A stretch of DNA of 64,000 nt from Vibrio sp. 10N.286.49.B1 (GCF_002873335.1 NZ_MCUW01000008.1:1-64000), one strand, 5' to 3'; positions 27,853 through 37,770 are shown, numbered from the stretch's first letter. Numbers and translations are program-made. Notes: generated from the letters alone by a model not told the origin.

Positions 27853-29556
27853 TTAAAATAAAAAATATCGTTGTGCCATTGGTAGCTCAACGGCTGGCTC
27901 ACAAGTCAGTAATTCACCGTTCGCCTTGACTTGATAGGTTTGTGAATCGACCTCAATTTTTGGTTGCCAGTCGTTCAGCTTCATATCTTTTTTAGAAATG
28001 TTTCGACAATGTTTACTCACACCAATAAGACTGCCTAACCCAAGCTGCTTGTCGACACCATCTTGTTTCGCCTGCTCAGAGATGAATAGCATGGACGTTT
28101 TTTGAGAGGCCTTACCGTAGCTACCAAACATGGATCGGTAATGCACGGGCTGTGGGGTAGGGATTGACGCGTTAGGGTCGCCCATTGGTGCCATTGCAAT
28201 CATTCCGCCTTTGATAATTGAACTCGGCTTAACACCAAAAAACGCGGGCTTCCACAGCACGAGGTCAGCAAGCTTTCCAACCTCAATGGATCCAATCTCG
28301 TGACTCATACCATGAGTAATTGCTGGGTTAATGGTGTATTTGGCGACGTATCGTTTTAATCTGAAGTTGTCACTAAAGTCAGTGTCTTCCTTTAAATGAC
28401 CACGTTGAACCTTCATTTTGTGAGCGGTTTGCCATGTACGAGTGATGACTTCACCGACTCGGCCCATCGCTTGTGAGTCAGAGGCAATCATTGAGAATGC
28501 GCCGAGATCATGAAGGATATCCTCAGCAGCGATGGTTTCTCTACGGATACGTGATTCCGCAAAGGCAACATCTTCAGCAATTGATGGTGAAAGATGATGA
28601 CAGACCATTAGCATATCCAGATGTTCATCAACAGTGTTGACGGTATAAGGTCTGGTTGGATTCGTTGAAGAGGGGAGTATATTGGCTTCCCCACAAGCGC
28701 GAATGATATCAGGAGCGTGTCCACCACCAGCGCCTTCGGTATGGTAAGTGTGTATAACACGGTCGCCAATGGCCCCAAGAGTCGACTCTACAAAGCCAGA
28801 CTCGTTAAGGGTATCGGTGTGAATCGCGACTTGAACATCCATCTCATCAGCAACGGTTAAGCAGGTGTCGATAGAAGCGGGTGTGGTCCCCCAATCTTCA
28901 TGGAGTTTTAGTCCAATGGCACCAGCTGCCACTTGCTCGCGAAGTGCTTCGGGTTGACTTGCATTTCCTTTTCCAAGTAATCCAAAGTTCATTGGAAATT
29001 GATCAAGAGATTCCAGCATACGATGGATGTTCCAAGGACCGGGTGTGCATGTGGTCGCGTTGGTTCCAGTGGCTGGTCCGGTGCCGCCGCCTATCATGGT
29101 AGTCACGCCAGACGCCAAGGCTTCTTCAATTTGTTGTGGGCAAATAAAATGAATATGAGAATCAACGCCACCTGCGGTTAATATCGATCCTTCACCTGCG
29201 ATTATTTCAGTTCCCGGGCCGATAATGATATCGACACCCGTCTGTATGTCAGGGTTACCAGCTTTACCAATGGCGGCAATGCGGCCATCTTTGATGCCAA
29301 CATCTGCTTTTACGATACCCCAGTAATCCAATACGACAGCGTTGGTAATCACTAAATCTGGGGTTTCTGCGCTAGGTCGCTGGCTCTGTCCCATGCCGTC
29401 TCGTATTACTTTTCCACCACCGAACTTCACTTCATCGCCGTAGGTCGTGAAATCTTTTTCTATTTCTAACCACAACTCTGTATCAGCGAGTCGTAAACGG
29501 TCGCCAACTGTTGGGCCAAACATCTCCGCGTACGCTTGTCTAGAAATACTCGCCAT
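27853..29556 (-). CDS. ureC: Urease alpha subunit
   Basis: 567 residues, the standard UreC length. Catalytic subunit hydrolysing urea to ammonia and carbamate at a dinuclear nickel site. Nickel ligands and active-site parts are visible: [12 protein letters not shown], the carbamylated lysine in GLKLHEDWG, the [12 protein letters not shown] and [15 protein letters not shown] stretches, and the mobile flap [22 protein letters not shown] in pieces. Nothing essential is missing, so it should be active. UreA, B and C are separate proteins, as in Klebsiella-type ureases. Confidence 0.98.
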   Translation of the reverse strand: MASISRQAYAEMFGPTVGDRLRLADTELWLEIEKDFTTYGDEVKFGGGKVIRDGMGQSQRPSAETPDLVITNAVVLDYWGIVKADVGIKDGRIAAIGKAGNPDIQTGVDIIIGPGTEIIAGEGSILTAGGVDSHIHFICPQQIEEALASGVTTMIGGGTGPATGTNATTCTPGPWNIHRMLESLDQFPMNFGLLGKGNASQPEALREQVAAGAIGLKLHEDWGTTPASIDTCLTVADEMDVQVAIHTDTLNESGFVESTLGAIGDRVIHTYHTEGAGGGHAPDIIRACGEANILPSSTNPTRPYTVNTVDEHLDMLMVCHHLSPSIAEDVAFAESRIRRETIAAEDILHDLGAFSMIASDSQAMGRVGEVITRTWQTAHKMKVQRGHLKEDTDFSDNFRLKRYVAKYTINPAITHGMSHEIGSIEVGKLADLVLWKPAFFGVKPSSIIKGGMIAMAPMGDPNASIPTPQPVHYRSMFGSYGKASQKTSMLFISEQAKQDGVDKQLGLGSLIGVSKHCRNISKKDMKLNDWQPKIEVDSQTYQVKANGELLTCEPAVELPMAQRYFLF

Positions 29557-29642
29557 AACCTGTCCTTGTTATTGTTTTCATTATTATTTTGCTAATTATG
29601 TGTTTGTATAAAACCTGGGTGTTCAAAGTAAGGCGCTGTCGA

Positions 29643-29978
29643 CTAAAGCGGACCCATGACCTTACCTTGAAAACCGTATACCTCACGTTTGCCACCGAAC
29701 TCGACAAGTTCTATCGTACGAGACTGTCCAGGCTCAAAACGAGTCGCCGTGCCTGCAGGTATGTTTAAGCGAAAACCTTTACTCGAAGTGCGGTCGAATT
29801 CTAGCGCTTCGTTGACCTCGTAGAAGTGATAATGAGAACCGATTTGAATGGGTCTATCACCGAGGTTTTTTACTGAAACCGTCAGTGTTTTTTTACCGGG
29901 GTTCAATTCCATGCTACCGCTCGCGGCTTGTAATTCACCGGGAATAAAAGCACTGGTTTGTTTCGCAATATTTGTCAT
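29643..29978 (-). CDS. ureB: Urease beta subunit
   Basis: 111 residues with the UreB signature IPGELQ near residue 13, [21 protein letters not shown] and the [17 protein letters not shown] segment. Structural subunit of the (ABC)3 trimer. It starts 10 bases after ureA; an 86-base gap separates it from ureC. Confidence 0.97.
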   Translation of the reverse strand: MTNIAKQTSAFIPGELQAASGSMELNPGKKTLTVSVKNLGDRPIQIGSHYHFYEVNEALEFDRTSSKGFRLNIPAGTATRFEPGQSRTIELVEFGGKREVYGFQGKVMGPL

Positions 29979-29988
29979 GAATTAAGCC

Positions 29989-30291
29989 CTAAACAATGGG
30001 TTCGTGGACGGTGACGAGTTTGGTGCCATCCGGGAAGGTGGCTTCAACTTGTATATCTGGGATCATAGAGGGAATACCATCCATTACGTCATTAGCGCTT
30101 AGAATGGTTCGTCCGTAACCCATCAAGTCCGAGACACTTTTTCCTTCTCTAGCGCCTTCGAGAATCTCACTACTTATCAAGGCGATCGATTCAGGGTAAT
30201 TGAGTTTAATTCCCCTTTCTTTGCGTTGCTTCGCTAGCATGCCGGCACAAAAAATAAGTAGCTTATCTTTTTCTCTTGGCGTTAATTCCAT
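29989..30291 (-). CDS. ureA: Urease gamma subunit
   Basis: 100 residues from the ATG at 30,291, giving the canonical [14 protein letters not shown] start and exact family length. An upstream in-frame frame to 30,351 adds an unconserved leader and is probably untranslated. It ends in VTVHEPI(V). Structural subunit of urease. The RBS is weak, which hints at translation coupled to other signals. Confidence 0.96.
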   Translation of the reverse strand: MELTPREKDKLLIFCAGMLAKQRKERGIKLNYPESIALISSEILEGAREGKSVSDLMGYGRTILSANDVMDGIPSMIPDIQVEATFPDGTKLVTVHEPIV

Positions 30292-30400
30292 CTTGCTGTC
30301 CATGTCGTGGTGGATTGATCTGGCGCGATGACATCTCGTGTCGGATCGCACCGGTTACGGTGTGTTGCTATTTAATTTTTTCTTAACGGCTTGTTGTTAA

Positions 30401-31324
30401 TTACGTAGCCCAAATCCTAGGTAATTCAGCGGCGCTACCGAGCCATACTTGACGAACCTGCTGCCAAATTTCACTGAATGCCGCTAGGATAGTTTCACTC
30501 CATTCCCCTAAAGCCCGAATAATAATTAAGCCTTCAATATGGGTGATACCAAGGATAAGACCGGCGTATTTTTCTCTGCCCTGTATTGCATTCAGCAAGC
30601 TCTGTACCAACTCAAATAACTCATCATCAGTATTGGTAATAAAGAATGATGCAGTCATGGAACTGTCTCTTAGTCCATTGATACTAAAGAGTTTATCTTC
30701 ACCTATTAGTTTAATTTGTTCGGTGAGAACGCGTTGCTGATTGATGAAAACCTCTGTCCTACCTGTGATTGCACCAATATCGAATCCCTCATTTAGTGCA
30801 GGGCGTCCAAAACAGTGCATCTCCCAACCCATAAATCTAGATTTATCAGTGAGATAGACATGTGTGTTTACCTTTGCATGGCTGTCTGGAAAAAAAATAT
30901 TTTCCTGTGGCAACCATTCCAATGTCGCACCATCTTCGACCACGAGAGTTTGAGTCTGCTTCGCCAACTTATTATCAGAACGGTAGAACTTAGTTGCTCC
31001 TGGTGTCGTGATCAGGGTATGGGCCCCTGACTTTACCTGCACATCGATAGTCAATGAATCGCCACCCACCACACCGCCTGGAGGGTGTAATAAATAGACA
31101 TGGCATATGTTTTTTTCTGGATAGAGTGGGCGCTGTATAGACAAAGGGCCTTTTTGAGAGCGATGTTTTAAGACCGTTTTGTCCCCTCGATCAATAAAAC
31201 CTAGCTTGAGCTCTGCTATCCAACCTGCGTTGACATCGTTGCATGGTGTCGAGTGCACTGAAGCACTTGGTGGCATTATTGGCGAGGGGGGCGTCAGAGA
31301 AGAAGCGTGCTGGCGAGTCGTCAT
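30401..31324 (-). CDS. ureD: Urease accessory protein UreD (UreH)
   Basis: 307 residues with the family motifs LHPPGGVVGGD near 92-102, TPGATKFYRS and the WLPQENIFF segment. UreD binds apourease and recruits UreF and UreG, providing the tunnel for nickel. Its ATG overlaps the urtE stop by four bases, tying the urease genes translationally to the urea transporter. Its residues 1-30 are Ser/Pro-rich and probably flexible. Confidence 0.95.
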   Translation of the reverse strand: MTTRQHASSLTPPSPIMPPSASVHSTPCNDVNAGWIAELKLGFIDRGDKTVLKHRSQKGPLSIQRPLYPEKNICHVYLLHPPGGVVGGDSLTIDVQVKSGAHTLITTPGATKFYRSDNKLAKQTQTLVVEDGATLEWLPQENIFFPDSHAKVNTHVYLTDKSRFMGWEMHCFGRPALNEGFDIGAITGRTEVFINQQRVLTEQIKLIGEDKLFSINGLRDSSMTASFFITNTDDELFELVQSLLNAIQGREKYAGLILGITHIEGLIIIRALGEWSETILAAFSEIWQQVRQVWLGSAAELPRIWAT

Positions 31325-32016
31325 ACGGTCAGGTACTCCGAGATAAGTTGTTCATTAAGCGCAGGCATTTCCCCCGTCGCAACCGCTCGCCCGCGGTCTA
31401 GGATACAAAATTGGTCCCCGACCTTTCGTGCAAATGGCAGTTTTTGCTCGACCAGCAAAACAGTAAGCCCATATTTTTGATTGAGCATAAGAATGATGTC
31501 GCCAATTTCTTGAACTATGTTGGGTTGAATGCCTTCCGTCGGCTCATCTAATATAAGCAGCTGCGGGTCAACAACCAGCGCGCGCCCGATCGCTAGCTGT
31601 TGCTGTTGACCACCGGACAAGTCGCCGCCACGGCGGTGACGCATCTCTTTTAACACAGGGAAAATATCGTAGATAAATGCCGGTATTTTTCGGTCGCCGC
31701 GTTGACGAATCGGAAGACCAACTTGAAGATTTTCTTCGACCGTAAGTGTCGGAAATATTTGTCTTCCTTGCGGGACATAGCCAATCCCGAGGCGAGGGCG
31801 TTCTTCTGGGGCTTTTTGTTGAATGCTCTCGCCATTCAACTGAATTTGGCCATCTTTAATTTTAACGAGCCCCATAATCGACTGGAGGAGCGTTGTTTTT
31901 CCAACGCCGTTTCTTCCCATTAACACCGTGCATTTACCTTTGGGAATCTCGACGTTCAGATCCCAAAGCGTATGACTTTCACCATAGAACTGGTTGACTC
32001 CTTGAATACTGAGCAT
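31321..32016 (-). CDS. urtE: Urea ABC transporter ATP-binding protein UrtE
   Basis: 231 residues, LivF-like. Walker A GRNGVGKTT is the form typical of UrtE; signature LSGGQQQQLAIGRAL, Walker B LLILDEPTEGI. Energises urea import with UrtD. Two bases separate it from urtD and four bases overlap ureD. Confidence 0.96.
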   Translation of the reverse strand: MLSIQGVNQFYGESHTLWDLNVEIPKGKCTVLMGRNGVGKTTLLQSIMGLVKIKDGQIQLNGESIQQKAPEERPRLGIGYVPQGRQIFPTLTVEENLQVGLPIRQRGDRKIPAFIYDIFPVLKEMRHRRGGDLSGGQQQQLAIGRALVVDPQLLILDEPTEGIQPNIVQEIGDIILMLNQKYGLTVLLVEQKLPFARKVGDQFCILDRGRAVATGEMPALNEQLISEYLTV

Positions 32017-32018
32017 CG

Positions 32019-32870
32019 CTATTCTCCTAAATATACTTGTTTGACTTGCGCGTGGTTTTGCACCTGATCCATTGTGCCTTCCGCTAGAACATGCCCTTGA
32101 TGGAGCACGGTGACATGGCTGGCAATGGAACGTACAAAATCCATGTCATGTTCGACGACAACGACTGAGTGCTTCCCAGCAAGAGAATTAAGGAGCTCTG
32201 ACGTTCTGTCCATTTCTTGGTGTGTCATGCCTGCAACAGGCTCGTCGACGAGCAATAGTTTTGGGTTTTGCATGAGTAACATGCCAATCTCAAGCCATTG
32301 TTTTTGGCCATGAGAAAGGTTACCGGCGAGATTAGTCGCGGCAGATTGAAGGTGGATCAGCTCTAGCACTGAACGTAACTTATCGCGTTGCTCACCAGAT
32401 AATGTTGCACGGAATGTTGCCCAAACTGAGCGTTGGCCAGCCATCGCGAGCTCAAGGTTTTGCCATACAGTTAAACATTCAATGACCGTTGGCTTTTGAA
32501 ACTTTCTGCCGACCCCAGCATTGGCAATCTCCGCTTCATTCATATCCAAAAGATTAATATTTGAACCAAGCCAAACTGAACCTGTATCGGGTGTTGTTTT
32601 GCCAGTAATAATATCCATCATGGTGGTTTTGCCTGCACCGTTTGGACCGATAATGCAACGAAGTTCGCCTTCTTTGATGTATAAATTAAGGTCATTAATG
32701 GCTTTAAACCCGTCAAAGGATTTATTGACCCCTTCTAAATACAGCAAGATGTTGTGTGAGGTATCGATCAATGGATGATGTTGAGGCTTGATGAAATCAA
32801 AGACTTCATCTCGTTTGGTAAAAGACTTTAACACTTGAGTTGTTTCACTTAAGCGGCTCAGGGCGTTCAT
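32019..32870 (-). CDS. urtD: Urea ABC transporter ATP-binding protein UrtD
   Basis: 283 residues, LivG-like, with a non-conserved N-terminal extension of about 40 residues before the ABC domain. Walker A GPNGAGKTT, signature LSHGQKQWLEIGMLL, Walker B LLLVDEPVAGM. The start overlaps the urtC stop by four bases (ATGA), which supports the long N-terminus. Confidence 0.95.
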   Translation of the reverse strand: MNALSRLSETTQVLKSFTKRDEVFDFIKPQHHPLIDTSHNILLYLEGVNKSFDGFKAINDLNLYIKEGELRCIIGPNGAGKTTMMDIITGKTTPDTGSVWLGSNINLLDMNEAEIANAGVGRKFQKPTVIECLTVWQNLELAMAGQRSVWATFRATLSGEQRDKLRSVLELIHLQSAATNLAGNLSHGQKQWLEIGMLLMQNPKLLLVDEPVAGMTHQEMDRTSELLNSLAGKHSVVVVEHDMDFVRSIASHVTVLHQGHVLAEGTMDQVQNHAQVKQVYLGE

Positions 32871-33994
32871 TGTGTCGCCTCCTTAGTTTTGGGATGAGGC
32901 GAAGCACGTCTTAATTTTGAACCCTGATCGGCCACAAAACCTATGACGCCTTTTGGTAGGTACATCGTAGACAACACAAATAGTCCCCCGAGTGCGAACA
33001 GCCAGATTTCTGGAAATTCAACGGTGAACCAGCTTTTTGCATAGTTAACCAGTAAGGCACCAACGATGGCACCAAATAGCGTGGCTCGACCTCCAAGTGC
33101 CACCCAAACAACAATTTCGATAGAATTAAGAGGTGAAAATTCACCTGGATTGATGATGCCAACTTGCGGAACATATAACGCACCCGCGACACCGGCTATC
33201 ACGGCAGAGAGGATGAAAATCCATAACTTCATGTTGTCGACATCGTAGCCCATGAAGCGTGTACGGGACTCGGCATCACGAATCGCGAGTGACACCCGCC
33301 CTAAGCGACTATTGATCACCATACGGCAGACGAGGTATGAAAGAATCAACGCGATGGCGGTGCAAACAAAGAGGGCGATTTTGGTTCCGTCGGCTTGTAA
33401 ACTGTAACCGATGATGTCTTTGAAGTCGGTAAGACCGTTATTTCCCCCAAATCCCATTTCATTTCTAAAAAACGCTAGCATAAGTGCAAACGTCAACGCT
33501 TGCGTCATGATGGATAAGTACACACCGGACACTCTAGAGCGAAACGTTAAATAACCAAAAACCCACGCCAATATGCCAGGAACAAGCACGACCATAAGGC
33601 ACGCAAACCAGAATTGGTCGAATCCTTGCCAGAACCAAGGCACTTCGCTCCAGTTTAGGAAGACCATAAAATCAGGTAGCTCTGCATTGCCATAGACGCC
33701 TCTATCACCGATTTGGCGCATGAGGTACATGCCCATGGCATAGCCACCAAGCGCAAAGAATGCGCCGTGACCAAGACTCAAAATACCTAAATATCCCCAC
33801 ACTAAATCCACAGCAAGTGCCAACATGGCGTAGCTGAGATACTTACCTAATAAGGAAATCGTGAACGTCTCGATATGGAGAGGATGTCCTGTTGGTAGCA
33901 ACAAGTTAGCCATGGGTATGAATACCGCCATAACAAATAGTATCGCGATGGTAAACTGACCACCGCGGTCATTTTTTAAAATAGACATTAGCAT
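32867..33994 (-). CDS. urtC: Urea ABC transporter permease UrtC
   Basis: 375 residues, LivM-like, with about ten membrane helices and the conserved LVWGYLGILSLGHGAFFALGGYAMGMYL stretch (about 63-90) and the EAA-like region SLAIRDAESRTRFMGYD. Forms the urea channel with UrtB. Nine bases separate it from urtB. Confidence 0.95.
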   Translation of the reverse strand: MLMSILKNDRGGQFTIAILFVMAVFIPMANLLLPTGHPLHIETFTISLLGKYLSYAMLALAVDLVWGYLGILSLGHGAFFALGGYAMGMYLMRQIGDRGVYGNAELPDFMVFLNWSEVPWFWQGFDQFWFACLMVVLVPGILAWVFGYLTFRSRVSGVYLSIMTQALTFALMLAFFRNEMGFGGNNGLTDFKDIIGYSLQADGTKIALFVCTAIALILSYLVCRMVINSRLGRVSLAIRDAESRTRFMGYDVDNMKLWIFILSAVIAGVAGALYVPQVGIINPGEFSPLNSIEIVVWVALGGRATLFGAIVGALLVNYAKSWFTVEFPEIWLFALGGLFVLSTMYLPKGVIGFVADQGSKLRRASPHPKTKEATQ

Positions 33995-34003
33995 CGTTGT
34001 TCC

Positions 34004-35617
34004 TTAACTCTCTGCTGCGCGGCCGCGTTGAGGGAATAAGCCTCGTGGACGTTTTTGGATGAATAAGATAATAAAGACAAGCACCAAAATTTTTGCGAGT
34101 ACTGCGCCAGCCCATGGTTCAAGAATCTTGTTAAATATGCCAAGCCCCAGCCCCGCAACAAGCGTTCCCCATAAGTTCCCGACGCCGCCAAACACGACAA
34201 CCATGAATGAATCAATAATGTATGCCTGACCCATGTTTGGACCAACGTTAGTCAGTTGAGACAATGCAACACCAGCGACACCTGCAACGCCGGACCCTAG
34301 CCCAAAGGTCAATGCATCAACACGCTCTGATCGGATACCCATTGCCTTTGCCATTGAACGGTTTTGTGAGACCGCTCTAACTTGCAACCCGAGAGGCGTT
34401 CGTTTGAGTAGCGTAAGTAATGCCATGAAGACGGCAAAACAAAAAAGCACAATGTACAAACGGTTGTAAGTGATCGACAACATAGGGTTAATTTGTAATG
34501 CACCTGACATGAAGTCAGGGGTACTAACGGAGCGATTTAGTGGCGAGAAAATGGAGCGAACGGCTTGTTGTAAAATAAGGCTCAAACCAAATGTTGCCAG
34601 TAATGTTTCAAGGGGACGACCATATAAATGACGGATTACACCCCGTTCGATGGCTATTCCAACGGCACCGGAAACAACAAACGCCATAGGAACGGACAAG
34701 ATAAGTGACAGCCCGAGGTGGTTTGGCATTAAGAGTTGCATGACGTAAGTGGTATAAGCACCGATCATGATTAGTTCACCATGAGCCATGTTTATCACGC
34801 CCATTACGCCGAAGGTGATCGCAAGTCCAATGGCCGCAAGTACTAAGATGGACCCCATGCTAAGGCCGAAGAATGCGGTTTCCACTCCGGAGTACAAGCG
34901 TTGACTTTGTTGGTACTGGTCCAAACCTTTTTGTGCAGCAGCAAGAACCTCTGCATCCGTTGATGTATTCATCACGTCAGTCAGTCGGCTGAATACAATC
35001 GAGTTTTTGTAACTTGATAGTGTGACGATTGATGAAAGTTGTATCGACTTATTGTCAGATAATGCACCAAAAGCAGCCGTCGCCAGTGTCATCGCGTTGA
35101 TCACTGCCGAATCCTCTTCTGTCGCAAGTGCGAGTGCGATGTCGGCATTGAGAGCGGGTTCAGTATTGTCAACCAGAGAAAGGACAGCATTCAAGCGAGT
35201 GGTGCTGTCTTCAGCGAAGAGTCCCATTTTGGCGAGTTCTGACCGAATTTCCTTACGCAGCTTATTGTTGACTCGTACTTTTTTGAAGTCACGAGTATTT
35301 GTGATGACGAGGGTGGATTGAGAATATACGGTTTCAGCTTGTTGGTTGACAGCAAGATTATCAATAACGTAAAGCTGATTCGTTTCTGGGTGAAAATAAA
35401 GATCACCGTTCAACCAACCATTCAATAGGCGTTGATTCTGCGATTTCTCAGGTTGTTCTGTGAGCCAGTTGATGGCAAGTTGCTTGTTTTTTGTGCTCTT
35501 CCCCGTAAGTATTGGGGCGATTTGTTCATAAGATGTGATGGTTTCTGCATGGACAAGCGAAGAAAAAAGTAATGTGAAAAAGAGAGAGAAAGTAATGGGT
35601 ATTCTCAATGCTTTCAT
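34004..35617 (-). CDS. urtB: Urea ABC transporter permease UrtB
   Basis: 537 residues. A signal peptide (cleavage near LVHA) and a periplasmic region of about 220 residues precede a LivH-like permease domain (about 245-530) with GVMGVINMAHGELIMIGAYTTYVMQLL in pieces. The long extension is normal for proteobacterial UrtB and is absent from LivH. Two hairpins lie in its leader, after urtA. Confidence 0.95.
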   Translation of the reverse strand: MKALRIPITFSLFFTLLFSSLVHAETITSYEQIAPILTGKSTKNKQLAINWLTEQPEKSQNQRLLNGWLNGDLYFHPETNQLYVIDNLAVNQQAETVYSQSTLVITNTRDFKKVRVNNKLRKEIRSELAKMGLFAEDSTTRLNAVLSLVDNTEPALNADIALALATEEDSAVINAMTLATAAFGALSDNKSIQLSSIVTLSSYKNSIVFSRLTDVMNTSTDAEVLAAAQKGLDQYQQSQRLYSGVETAFFGLSMGSILVLAAIGLAITFGVMGVINMAHGELIMIGAYTTYVMQLLMPNHLGLSLILSVPMAFVVSGAVGIAIERGVIRHLYGRPLETLLATFGLSLILQQAVRSIFSPLNRSVSTPDFMSGALQINPMLSITYNRLYIVLFCFAVFMALLTLLKRTPLGLQVRAVSQNRSMAKAMGIRSERVDALTFGLGSGVAGVAGVALSQLTNVGPNMGQAYIIDSFMVVVFGGVGNLWGTLVAGLGLGIFNKILEPWAGAVLAKILVLVFIILFIQKRPRGLFPQRGRAAES

Positions 35618-35648
35618 ATTCTGACGTCCTGTGTTTTATAGTTATGAG

Positions 35649-35717
35649 CTGACTTTTCGAAAAACGTATGCAAAAGTCAGCGATGCTCGGTGTTAATGTG
35701 TTGCCAAAACACCGAGC
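35649..35717 (-). promoter_or_regulatory. Twin hairpins between urtA and urtB
   Basis: CTGACTTTT/AAAAGTCAG (35649-35657 and 35672-35680) and GCTCGGTGTT/AACACCGAGC (35685-35694 and 35708-35717) are two perfect stems in the 204-base gap. Neither has a terminator T-run. This placement after a binding-protein gene is typical of elements that raise its mRNA level relative to the membrane genes. Confidence 0.6.
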
Positions 35718-35821
35718 AACAATATCTACTCACCATGGTTGACGATTTAAATACGAGTGATGACCTCAATATTTACATGACATCCCGGCTAAGAAGATTT
35801 CTGGCGATAGATCAGGCTTGG

Positions 35822-37102
35822 TTAGTTAGAACCAGAACATTTCGCTGTTTTGACATTAAAGCTGCCACATGAAAAAGGCTTGCTCCAACTTGAGAACAGA
35901 TCCTTTGAGCCCGGAAGAAAGTCAGACCAAGCATCTCCAGCAATAAGTCCCGTTGTTTCCCAAACGGTATCAAATTGACCATCGTCTTGAATTTCACCAA
36001 TCAGCACTGGTTTGGTGATGTGATGGTTAGGCAGCATAGTTGAGTAACCACCGCTTAAGTTCGGAACGGCAACACCAATCAAAGCGTCTTGCACAGCTTC
36101 TGCATCGGTGGTGCCGGCATTGGTGACCGCTTGAACCCACATATTGAAACCGATGTAGTGTGCCTCCATTGGATCGTTGGTCACACGTTTATCGTCTTTG
36201 ATGAATTTTTGCCATGTCTCGATGAATTCACTGTTTTCATCGGTATCAACGCTCATGAAATAGTTCCATGCCGCAAGATGACCAACGAGTGAAGAGGTGT
36301 CCATGCCAGACAATTCTTCTTCGCCGACAGAGAACGCGATGACTGGAATATCTTCAGATGATACGCCTTGTGCGCCAAGTTCTTTATAGAAGGGGACGTT
36401 GGCATCACCATTGACCGTAGAGACGACAGCGGTTGCTTTGCCTTCAGAACCAAATTTCTTGATATCGGAAACAATAGATTGCCAATCAGAGTGACCGAAT
36501 GGCGTGTAGTTGATCATGATGTCACTGTCGCTAACCCCTTTACTCTTGAGATAAGCCTCGAGAATTTTATTGGTGGTACGTGGGTAAACGTAGTCTGTCC
36601 CAGCTAACACCCAACGTTCAATCTCTAAGTCATTCATTAGGTAATCAACGGCAGGGATCGCTTGTTGGTTAGGCGCAGCGCCTGTATAAAAGACATTTTT
36701 AGAAGATTCTTCACCTTCATATTGAACGGGATAAAACAAGATACTGTTGAGTTCTTCGAAGACAGGAAGCATGGATTTACGCGAGACCGACGTCCACCCA
36801 CCAAACACAACATCGACTTTTTCCTTTTCGATCAGTTCACGTGCTTTTTCTGCAAATAGTGGCCAGTTTGACGCAGGGTCGACGACAACCGCCTCTAGTT
36901 TTTTACCAAGCAAACCGCCTTTTTTGTTTTGTTCTTCGACCAGCATCAACACTGTGTCTTTTAGTGTGGTTTCACTGATCGCCATTGTTCCCGACAAAGA
37001 ATGCAATACGCCAACTTTGATCGTTTCTTCTGCGTAGGCGGAAGCGGACAGTGCGGCAATAGCGCCAATAGTGGCCAGTGTGAGCTTTTTGGTAGTCTTC
37101 AT
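35822..37102 (-). CDS. urtA: Urea ABC transporter substrate-binding protein UrtA
   Basis: 426 residues with a signal peptide ending near SASAYA. Type-I periplasmic binding protein with the UrtA features KVGVLHSLSGTMAISE, GGWTSVSRKSMLPVFEE, LFYPVQYEGEE and DPMEAHYIGFNMW. It captures urea in the periplasm. AAGGAG precedes the ATG. It opens the 13-gene minus-strand cluster behind a sigma-54-type promoter and is separated from urtB by the twin hairpins. Confidence 0.97.
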   Translation of the reverse strand: MKTTKKLTLATIGAIAALSASAYAEETIKVGVLHSLSGTMAISETTLKDTVLMLVEEQNKKGGLLGKKLEAVVVDPASNWPLFAEKARELIEKEKVDVVFGGWTSVSRKSMLPVFEELNSILFYPVQYEGEESSKNVFYTGAAPNQQAIPAVDYLMNDLEIERWVLAGTDYVYPRTTNKILEAYLKSKGVSDSDIMINYTPFGHSDWQSIVSDIKKFGSEGKATAVVSTVNGDANVPFYKELGAQGVSSEDIPVIAFSVGEEELSGMDTSSLVGHLAAWNYFMSVDTDENSEFIETWQKFIKDDKRVTNDPMEAHYIGFNMWVQAVTNAGTTDAEAVQDALIGVAVPNLSGGYSTMLPNHHITKPVLIGEIQDDGQFDTVWETTGLIAGDAWSDFLPGSKDLFSSWSKPFSCGSFNVKTAKCSGSN

Positions 37103-37135
37103 TTTTATCTCCTTGTAATGAATAACTATTCTTGC

Positions 37136-37152
37136 AGCAAGATTGTTGCCAA
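37136..37152 (-). promoter_or_regulatory. Sigma-54 (RpoN) promoter of the urt-ure cluster
   Basis: On the minus strand TTGGCAACAATCTTGCT matches the -24/-12 consensus with GG and GC separated by exactly 10 bases. It ends 34 bases before the urtA ATG. Sigma-54 promoters require an activator ATPase such as NtrC. Confidence 0.82.
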
Positions 37153-37247
37153 AATCGACACTGGAGAAAATAAAAGCTTAACGCATTGATTTTAAATGAT
37201 TAATTTTTGTTAATTGTTATTGTAGGTGCGAGATGAAAAATGAAGTG

Positions 37248-37294
37248 CGCCGCATTTTGGTTCATGCGTGCAAGTCACTCACCAAAATGGTGAA
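37248..37294. promoter_or_regulatory. NtrC-type enhancer sites upstream of urtA
   Basis: CTCACCAAAATGGTGAA (37278-37294) is a near-perfect palindrome matching the NtrC core CACC-N5-GGTG. A weaker match, with half-site TGGTTCA (37258-37264), is centred 30 bases closer to the promoter, about three helical turns away. They lie roughly 100-170 bases upstream of the predicted transcription start, the usual NtrC enhancer range. Confidence 0.7.
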
Positions 37295-37580
37295 TACATG
37301 TTGATAATTTGATCGGTAACGAAAACACAGCGTAAATGAGATGTTTTTCTCAGTGGTTAAGTGTGTGGATGATGAATGGGTAAGGCAGCTGATAAGAGTT
37401 TTAGTAGTAAGCCGTTGAATGCGCTTAAGTTGCAGGCGTTAGCGTATTGTGGACAGAAAATATCGCGATGAATAGCTTGCGGGATCGTGAGCGAAGAGCT
37501 GGAGGAGATCAGAAACACTTTTCATCTTGCGCGTATGAAACGGGATAGATAAACTCGTGTTCAAATGAAAGGGAGCAAGT

Positions 37581-37697
37581 ATGTTTATTGTATACAAACT
37601 AATAAAATTGGCGTTAATAACCGCAGTTTTTTTGACCATTTTTGATCTCATCTCTTATGGAGAAGTCACTTGGTATAGCCGTTTACTAGGGATATAG
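37581..37697 (+). CDS. Small membrane protein, 38 residues
   Basis: ATG preceded by an excellent RBS (AAAGGGAGCAAGT). The product is short and hydrophobic: residues about 8-25 (KLALITAVFLTIFDLISY) could form one membrane helix, followed by GEVTWYSRLLGI. No family recognised. It lies in the divergent region between urtA and the YgjV-like gene, on the opposite strand to both. A coding call rests only on the RBS and composition. Confidence 0.5.
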   Translation: MFIVYKLIKLALITAVFLTIFDLISYGEVTWYSRLLGI

Positions 37698-37730
37698 CTG
37701 CGCCTATTGAAGAGTGTATATATTAAATTA

Positions 37731-37761
37731 AAGCCCATGAAAAATAACTATCTATGGGCTT
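37731..37761. terminator. Weak bidirectional hairpin
   Basis: AAGCCCAT (37731-37738) pairs with ATGGGCTT (37754-37761) over a 15-base loop. AT-rich flanks give a poor T-tract on either strand. It could end the small membrane gene on the plus strand and the YgjV-like gene on the minus strand. Confidence 0.45.
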
Positions 37762-37770
37762 AAATTTAAG

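Noticed and set aside
37439..37651. Minus-strand frame of 70 codons in the urtA upstream region.
   Set aside because: No RBS and it overlaps the better-supported small ORF on the other strand.
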